From NCBI GenBank assembly GCA_000697455.1, contig JNET01034988.1, positions 1 to 12,223 on the forward strand: a stretch of DNA of 12,223 bases, read 5' to 3'. This document shows positions 6,234 through 12,223 of this stretch, one piece after another (within the stretch, counting starts at the first letter, position 1; every line of letters starts with the position of its first letter). The stretch is from Basidiobolus heterosporus B8920. Lineage: Eukaryota > Basidiobolomycota > Basidiobolomycetes > Basidiobolales > Basidiobolaceae. The translations under genes and the position numbers were made by a program. The notes beneath the pieces were generated by a model that had not been told where the DNA came from, did no database searches, and saw only the letters and a list, made by a program, of their open reading frames with translations.

Positions 6234-9149
6234 TCATGGACTTGTCGATCGCAGCTTTAGCAACCCATCAAATAGCGCTGGGTATTGAGCCCGTATGTGT
6301 CGGGAGATCTCGCACACATCGTATGTCCTCTTCTTAGATTTCAACTGGGTGATAAGTGTTTGGCAAGTTTTTAGAGAGGGCTGGATTCCAGACTGCCTCA
6401 TCTCTTGCAAAAACACTTGTTTTGCCTTGTCAAACGCTCCCTGCCTGCATAGCGCTTCTATATAGGAATTGAAATTATTTTCATCCAACTCAAATTCCTG
6501 CCTGACTGAGCTCCATACTTTCTCCAAAGTAGTCAAGTCCGAATTGAATCCACACGAATCCAACAAAACCGTGATAGCTGGATTGATTTCCAGATTGGAG
6601 AGCCCATGAAGCTTTGTCTTTTCCCAAGTTTGTAGCACCTCGTCATTCTTTCCGAGTCTGCTGTAACAGTTCATAATGATAGGGAAGGTGTGCGAATTGG
6701 GCCGGATTCCTTTGTCTTTCATTTCCTGGTACATGGTCATGGCTTGATCAAAATTCCCGTTCTTACAGTAGGTGTCGATAAGTATGTTATACGTCTCGGA
6801 GTTGGGACTACAGTTCAAGTGCATGGCTTGGTTCAATATGCCAAGAGCTTCCTGTATCTGAAGATTTTTGGTGTATCCATGGATCAATATGTTAAAAATC
6901 ATCATATCTGGTTTGACGTTGTTTCTGAGCATCTGTCCAAATACTCTTTGCGCACCTCTCATATCGGAACATTTGACGTGGGCATGAATCAAGCCACTGT
7001 AGGTTTTTGCATCAGGCATAATCCCCAGGTCCAGCATCTCGTAGTAAAACTGAAGTGCAGCATTGGGATTAGACGTGTCAGCGTATGCTGTGATAAAGGA
7101 ATTGTATGTGACTAGATCGGGTAAGATACGGTCGTCCTTCATTTTACTCAGAAATGCTTTCGCCTTGGAGAAACCCTTATTGGTTAACCATCCGAATAGT
7201 AATGTGTTACATGTAACGGTATCAGGATAATACCCTTTCGCTTTCATTTCCTCGTAAAGACTCTCTGCTGCTGTCATATCAGCTCGGATGGTTAGGTCTC
7301 GGATTCTTCGATTGTAGCGGTCTACTGAATCATATATCTTAGTCTCCGGCACTGGTACCGTAATATTGATGCAATCAGACATGCTAGCACTGAACATGTT
7401 TCTCAATATAATTTGCACCTTTTCTAGGGATTGACTGTCCTGACAATCGCTATATAAAGAATCGACGAGAACAGTATTCGATGGTACTCCACAGTCTTTC
7501 ATCTTCTGCAGAGTTTCAATTACCTTACTCAGATTAGATTGCTTCATGTAGGCACCGATAAGAACGTTAAAGGTCGTGGCATCTGGAGTGACCTTGTTAG
7601 AGATCATTTGCTCATATAGAGCATCCATCTTTAAGACACATCCCGAAAGCCCATATGCATGCAACAAGGTGTTGTAAGTGATTAGATTGGGAGCGAGTTT
7701 CTGGTCAAGCATCTTATGATAGAACGATTCAGCGAGTTCAATTTGACCGTTTTGACTATAGCCATGTATTAATGTTGAATATGTGACAACATCAGGCTGG
7801 AGCTGTCGATTTAGCATTTCCTTGTAGGTGTCACTCATTTTTTCCAGGTCTGAATGGCGTGCATACATATTTATAAGAATATTGAACGTCCTGATATTCG
7901 GACTAATACGTCGTACTGCCATTTCTTGGTAGAGTTTGACGCTTTTCTTCAAGAATCCAAGCTTTGAATGAGCGTCAATCAAAGTATTGTAAACGACAAT
8001 GTTAGGATGTATATCTTTGTGGAGCATCTCATGATATAGCGCCAGTGCCTGGTCAAGTTGCTTATTCTTACAGAAGCCATGGATCATTGATGAATAAGTA
8101 ATTATGTCAGGTGTAAGGCCGTGATCAGAGAGCCCACGAAAAACTTGGATTCCTTTCAGCATATCGTTGCTCCGAGCATAAGAATATATTAACGAATTGA
8201 ATACGCCAATGTCAGGTGTGATGTTGGATCGGAGGATATCAGTATATAGTAAATCAATTTTGTCTGGCTTCGACATGGCTCCGCATCCATGGATTAACGA
8301 TGTGTAAATGGCATTGTTTGGTAGGATGCTGAACTTTTTCATTTCCTCAAGCAGCTCAAAACATTTGTCTATTCGACGGTTTTTGGAGTACGCGAAGATT
8401 AAAGCAGAGTAAAGCTTTAAATTTGGTTGGAATTTCAACTCCCGCATACTGTCTTCTATTTCCGTTAATTGCTCAAGGTTTTGATGAGCACCACAGTGTT
8501 TGGCCATTATAACAAAACTATTGAGATTGAGGGGAGCTTTTTCACTTCGTAATTTTTTGAATACCAAGGAAGCCTGATTGAAATCCTGCCGTCCTAGCAC
8601 CGATAATAGTGAAGAAATAACAGAGGGGCTAATAGGAAGATTGAGTTTTTTTAATACTTCCACTGTACTCGCTTCTCGGAAATAGTCCAGCTTGACGTAG
8701 TATTCTAGCAAAATAGATAACTGTTTTGGTGACTGAAGAATATCAACTTCGCCTTGAATAAAATCAAGTAGCTTTCGAGAGCTTTCTTGTAGTTCTTTCG
8801 GTGATTGAATAGTGGTGATAAAATGTTTTAAAAGAGTAAATACTCCGTTCGTGCTGAGTGCATCAATCCTATCTTCTGCTAATAGCCTCAATAGCTCTTT
8901 CTGTGTATATGCTTGCTTCCGCTGGTTAAATTTATGTATATTCGTTTCGTATTTATCTACAACCCTGTTTTTTCTGCTCAAGGTTTGCACAGTCGGACTT
9001 TTCGTCCTCAAAGGTAATGGCGAAGTTGAATGAAATCGAGCCTGACATCCCGAAAACACCTTGGCCTGTTTAAACGGAACTAAACTTGAATGAGGTATAG
9101 AAGATAAAACACAAACATGAGCCTCTACACCAAACAGCGACCTCAACAT
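6234..9149 (-). CDS. Mitochondrial P-class pentatricopeptide repeat (PPR) protein
   Basis: A sequence-specific organellar RNA-binding protein, likely acting in mitochondrial RNA stability, processing or translation. A single exon encodes 971 residues. The frame extends upstream to a TTG at 9191, but the first ATG is at 9149 with A at -3, and the 14 extra residues would be acidic. From 9149 the N-terminus is a typical mitochondrial presequence, poor in acidic residues and ending in ARFHSTSP, which resembles a processing site. About 17 PPR motifs follow. Nine strict 35-residue repeats span about residues 243-557, a degenerate repeat plus a short insert follows (about 558-607), and six strict repeats span about 608-817, with weaker repeats to the C-terminus. 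Repeats match the pattern TYNTLIHGYxKxG...A..LYxEMxxxGIxP. No DYW, E or SMR domain is seen at the C-terminus. It is divergently arranged with the dynein gene. Family is certain; the RNA target is unknown. Confidence 0.93.
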   Translation of the reverse strand: MLRSLFGVEAHVCVLSSIPHSSLVPFKQAKVFSGCQARFHSTSPLPLRTKSPTVQTLSRKNRVVDKYETNIHKFNQRKQAYTQKELLRLLAEDRIDALSTNGVFTLLKHFITTIQSPKELQESSRKLLDFIQGEVDILQSPKQLSILLEYYVKLDYFREASTVEVLKKLNLPISPSVISSLLSVLGRQDFNQASLVFKKLRSEKAPLNLNSFVIMAKHCGAHQNLEQLTEIEDSMRELKFQPNLKLYSALIFAYSKNRRIDKCFELLEEMKKFSILPNNAIYTSLIHGCGAMSKPDKIDLLYTDILRSNITPDIGVFNSLIYSYARSNDMLKGIQVFRGLSDHGLTPDIITYSSMIHGFCKNKQLDQALALYHEMLHKDIHPNIVVYNTLIDAHSKLGFLKKSVKLYQEMAVRRISPNIRTFNILINMYARHSDLEKMSDTYKEMLNRQLQPDVVTYSTLIHGYSQNGQIELAESFYHKMLDQKLAPNLITYNTLLHAYGLSGCVLKMDALYEQMISNKVTPDATTFNVLIGAYMKQSNLSKVIETLQKMKDCGVPSNTVLVDSLYSDCQDSQSLEKVQIILRNMFSASMSDCINITVPVPETKIYDSVDRYNRRIRDLTIRADMTAAESLYEEMKAKGYYPDTVTCNTLLFGWLTNKGFSKAKAFLSKMKDDRILPDLVTYNSFITAYADTSNPNAALQFYYEMLDLGIMPDAKTYSGLIHAHVKCSDMRGAQRVFGQMLRNNVKPDMMIFNILIHGYTKNLQIQEALGILNQAMHLNCSPNSETYNILIDTYCKNGNFDQAMTMYQEMKDKGIRPNSHTFPIIMNCYSRLGKNDEVLQTWEKTKLHGLSNLEINPAITVLLDSCGFNSDLTTLEKVWSSVRQEFELDENNFNSYIEALCRQGAFDKAKQVFLQEMRQSGIQPSLKTCQTLITQLKSKKRTYDVCEISRHIRAQYPALFDGLLKLRSTSP

Positions 9150-9590
9150 ATTCTCCTCAACCAATACTTCAAACTCTAGTTGAAATATCAAAATCGGCGG
9201 ACTTTGAGATCAGGGAATTTTGACAATATGCCTAGTAGTGTAAGAATTTTTAAAACCATGAAAATCACCAATTACTGCTACGCATTTGTAGTCACTAATG
9301 TGGCTACGGTTGTCATATAAATTCCAACCAATGTAGTTAACCATATTTATCTTGACACTCAGGTTGAATCACGTGATAAGGGGTTTGACCAAATTCATCA
9401 TGCTTGGGAAGGGAACCAAGTAAGGGTCACGCTGAGTCCTACACCTCCTCAACGAGTTTCTATATTATTCATTTGGGCCAAGTCTAACTCTATTTCCTTG
9501 CTAAACCAAAAAATTGGGCTTTCTTCAACCTTTGCATCTTCTTTGGTTTTTCGCTCAGCGTAACTTTCTGATAATTTTTCTTACTTTTAA
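9150..9590. promoter_or_regulatory. Divergent promoter between the PPR and dynein light intermediate chain genes
   Basis: These 441 bp separate two start codons pointing away from each other. They contain an 8-bp palindrome TCACGTGA (9369-9376) with an E-box core. It runs directly into TGATAAG (9374-9380), a GATA-factor type site. A CCAAT box (9328-9332) and an AT-rich CATATAAA (9314-9321) lie nearby. The last 100 bp before the dynein ATG are pyrimidine-rich, as in many fungal core promoters. Factor identities are inferred from short motifs. Confidence 0.5.
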
Positions 9591-11790
9591 ATGGCTATGA
9601 TGAATGGTGACCCAAAAGCTGAGCCCTTACCAGAGGAAAACGAAGAAATTTGGTCTACAATCTTGCAAAACGTAGCATCCAACAAGATTGTTCAAACAAA
9701 GAATATCATAATCTTAGGTGTGTATTGGTTTGTTCCTAAAGCAAAACTACTTTAGGCTATCACCATATATAGCCATGAATATATTAGAAAGCTTGCTAAA
9801 CATAAGCCATCCAAATATCTATTGAATATTAGGTGACTCGAACTCTGGGAAAACCTCTCTGGTCAATCACCTTAGACGTACACCAGACGAGAACCATAGT
9901 GGGCAGGGTAATAGCATTGCTATTGGTACTGACACCGCTGAAGACGAAAGAGATACTGACCGGAGAAACGAGCTTGCACTTTCTTATTCATTTGTAGACG
10001 TTAAAGACGATGAAAATGAAGGTTCTAGAAAGCCAGTACTATATTGGCAATGACTTGTATTGCTCACTGACATATATATTTCTAACGTAGAAACCGTTGC
10101 ACGTATCGGACTCTATCAGTTGGCCGGCTCAGATAGCTCGTACCATGACCTCCTTCGATTTAGTCTAAACGCCAACACTTTTTCTGGCTCACTTGTTGTA
10201 ATTGTTCTTGATTGGTCAAAGCCATGGACCTTCATTGAGACCTTTGAAAGATGGATCAAGCTTCTTGAAGAAGCTGTCGAAGGTATTAAAGCAGAGGGTG
10301 GTGACAACAAAAGTGACAACCCAGATAAGTGGACTTACGGTAAATTTGTGATCGATGAAGCTAAGGAGAAATGTATGTATTCGTATAGGGTGCACACCTA
10401 CTACTACTGTACACTAATAGTATTCGACGTTTAGTGGAGAGATATGTCCAAGAATACACCGATCCTTCTATATCAAACAATTCACCCTCTTTGTCCCATT
10501 CCGCAATTAGCTCTTCGATGAACAGTGATGTTTTGTTACCATTGGGACCTGGCTGTCTTACCACAAACCTTGGTATCCCAATTGTGGTGGTTTGTACCAA
10601 AGTAAGAGCATTTTCTGTCAAGTTCATAAACTATGTGAATCTGACTGTTTATGAATTTTAGTCTGATGTGACCGCTTTACACGAAAGAGAAATGGATTAC
10701 AAAGAAGAACAATTTGATTTTATCCAACAAACACTTAGAACTGTATGCCTTAAATGTTAGTTCATCGTTTACTGCATACATTCAGAACCAGCTGAAGTAA
10801 CCTTGAGTTTATAGATGGAGCGGCATTATTTTATACTTCCGCTCACCGTCAAGAAACTATGGGTTCTCTGCGCCAATATCTTCTTCACCGTTTGTTGGGG
10901 ATTCCTTCTGATAATTCTAATACGCTTGTACATACTACTTTTCCTTTCAATACACGTGCCCAAGTTGTTGAACGGGATCTTGTTATTGTACCTTCAGGGT
11001 GGGATAGTTGGGGCAAGATTAAGGTTCTAAGAGATGGCTTTGATTGTGAACTGATATCCAAAGGCTTTGAAAAGGATCTCCATTCTGATGAGAACGATCC
11101 TGATTGTGCCGATGTTGTTGGAGCTAAAGCCTTTTTCGAGTCCATCATTAAGAATCTATCCAGTGTTGATCAGGTTAGTTCATAATATATATTGTTGATT
11201 GGAATAGAACTGACGCTGGTAATGTGTACAGGCCATGGTCATGAACCCAGTCATCATTGCAGAGGATGAGCAAGCATTCTTGGAACGCCACTATGAGGTT
11301 CTTCAGCGTACAGCAGAACCTACTGGTCCCGGTGCGGGATTATCTTTATCCAATCCTAGCTATCCAACTAGTAGTAATTCGGATGAGGTTGCGGCTCGTT
11401 TGGCTAGACTTACCAAACTCAAAGTAAGCACACCTTAATTGCAGAGTCTGTTAATATCTTATCAACTTTTGTTTATAGGAGCAACATGGCCTTGGCTCTT
11501 CACTCACTGGGACAAGACCTGGATCACCAGGTTCTGGTAGTCTCCCATCCTCGCCCTCTACCGCTAACACTGCGCTGCCCGTGAATGGGGGAGCTGGACC
11601 CAATCAGAACGAAGTAATTGCCAACTTTTTCCAATCTTTAATCACAAGAAGAGCATCATCCGGCACCTTATCTCCACCTGGGAATGCCCCCGGCTCGCCA
11701 ACTGCAGGAAGGACCAGCTCATCTACTAGAAGAATCATGGCTACCGAATTAGACCGGTTGAAGATGGCAGCGGGAAACTTGTCTAAATAA
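9591..11790 (+). CDS. DLIC: Cytoplasmic dynein light intermediate chain (eight exons)
   Basis: Subunit of cytoplasmic dynein that binds the heavy chain through a Ras-like domain and cargo adaptors through its C-terminus. Exons: 9591-9717, 9833-10021, 10091-10372, 10435-10601, 10662-10755, 10815-11173, 11232-11423 and 11479-11790. Introns are 115, 69, 62, 60, 59, 58 and 55 nt, all GT-AG. The joined frame runs 573 residues to TAA. The G-like domain shows an intact P-loop, GDSNSGKTS (residues 43-51), VVIVLDWSKPW (141-151) and TKSD (254-257). LGIPIVVVCTKSD, FDFIQQTLR, YGAALFYTS and VIVPSGWDSWGKI match the family strongly. The C-terminal tail is rich in Ser, Pro and Gly with several SP sites. It holds two predicted helices, NEVIANFFQSLITRR (514-528) and MATELDRLKMAAG (557-569). 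ATGs at 9591, 9597 and 9600 are all possible starts; the third has the best context. The intron 2 donor (GTTCTA) is weak but required by frame. Confidence 0.92.
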
Positions 11791-11817
11791 CTCCATGTTT
11801 TTACAAAAACCACAATT

Positions 11818-11823
11818 TTTATT
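11818..11823 (-). terminator. Possible poly(A) signal of the right-edge gene
   Basis: Reads AATAAA on the minus strand, about 60 bp past the stop of the proposed gene end at 11882. It lies only 28 bp beyond the dynein stop codon, so the two converging transcripts would overlap. No exact AATAAA was seen for the dynein gene itself in the bases that follow. Confidence 0.4.
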
Positions 11824-11881
11824 GCTTACTTTTACTTTTTATATAATCACGTCGATTTCATCGCCACATGTATAACCTACT

Positions 11882-12223
11882 TTACCTTTCTCTACCTGTT
11901 CCATTCGCTTTCACCTTGACTTCGTCTCCAGGAAAATTGACAGTTATTTTAAACCAAGTGAACAAATCCATGATGTAGCTGCTGATCATCAATGAAGAGT
12001 CATGCCATTCTTGTATTACATGTAGGGTTTGGGTATTATCAATAGATGAGTATGCTGATGTAACATTCTATGAATATTGTATCAGCATTTAAGGGCATTG
12101 TTAGAGTTCTAATTAGAGCGAAACAATCCGTAATTAAGCGGAATAGTCGCCTAATGTATCAGCAGCTCGTCTTTGTGTATCATTAGCACTCTTTGTTTTA
12201 CAAACAAGGAGCCTTCCACGGAA
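11882..12223 (-). CDS. 3' end of an unrecognised gene, partial at the right edge
   Basis: A minus-strand frame open for 61 codons (12067-11882, stop included at the low end) reads like real protein: NVTSAYSSIDNTQTLHVIQE at its start and FKITVNFPGDEVKVKANGTG near its end. It begins immediately after a splice-acceptor-like ATTCATAG with a CTGAT branch-like site about 17 bp before it. A matching donor GTAAAA at 12201 would join it in phase 0 to a short open stretch at the window edge (VEGSLF), giving a 134-nt intron, longer than most here. An AATAAA signal follows the stop. The alternating hydrophobic FKITVNF and VKVKA suggest beta strands. I do not recognise the family. Without the rest of the gene, the exon boundary and the coding call itself remain tentative. 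Confidence 0.45.

Noticed and set aside
6690-7115. A 141-codon + strand frame inside the PPR gene
   Set aside because: It is antisense to regular PPR repeats; the repeats themselves create the open frame.
9150-9191. Extension of the PPR protein to an upstream start at 9191
   Set aside because: The codon there is TTG, not ATG, and the added residues are acidic. Starting at the ATG at 9149 gives a normal mitochondrial presequence.
10373-10434. Read-through of the dynein exon 3 frame past 10372
   Set aside because: The extension replaces conserved sequence with an unrelated tail. A GTATGT donor and TTTAG acceptor restore the family sequence LVERYVQEY.
12134-12223. A minus-strand frame running in from the right edge to a stop at 12134
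   Set aside because: It is open for only 29 codons and has no following poly(A) signal. A different frame, joined by splicing to 12067-11882, explains the edge better.
1-12223. CRISPR arrays, tRNA or rRNA genes, bacterial-type operons
   Set aside because: No regularly spaced repeats, cloverleaf-like segments or rRNA stretches were seen, and gene structure is eukaryotic.

Overview
The window looks like a gene-dense stretch of a filamentous fungal nuclear genome, probably an early-diverging lineage such as Mucoromycota. The evidence is short GT-AG introns (mostly 55-69 nt), compact intergenic spaces, TATA boxes just upstream of start codons, a secreted M28 aminopeptidase and GH20 hexosaminidase, a long plant-style P-class PPR protein, and a cytoplasmic dynein light intermediate chain. 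The lineage is an inference from gene content and gene structure, not from a search.

Layout, left to right. (1) About 1-1620: a heavily decayed Ty3/gypsy-type retrotransposon relic, recognisable from integrase-region fragments. (2) 1621-1951: promoter of the next gene, with a TATA box. (3) 1952-3427 (+): single-exon secreted aminopeptidase with PA and M28 domains. (4) 3614-5548 (-): four-exon beta-N-acetylhexosaminidase, converging on the aminopeptidase, with both poly(A) signals inside 50 bp. (5) 5549-6233: hexosaminidase promoter and PPR 3' region. (6) 6234-9149 (-): intronless mitochondrial PPR protein of 971 residues. (7) 9150-9590: divergent promoter shared by the PPR and dynein genes. 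(8) 9591-11790 (+): eight-exon dynein light intermediate chain of 573 residues. (9) 11882 to the right edge (-): the 3' end of an unrecognised gene converging on the dynein gene.

The genes do not form a pathway. The two secreted hydrolases could both serve extracellular or vacuolar breakdown of protein and chitin-type polymers. The PPR protein should act on mitochondrial RNA, and the dynein subunit links the motor to cargo adaptors. Exon structures were assembled by hand from splice signals, reading-frame continuity and remembered family conservation. All dynein exons keep frame through to the stop.

No complete new system was found. The most testable observations are the RNA-recognition code readable from the PPR repeats, the conserved adaptor-binding helices at the C-terminus of the fungal dynein light intermediate chain, and the unrecognised gene end at the right edge.
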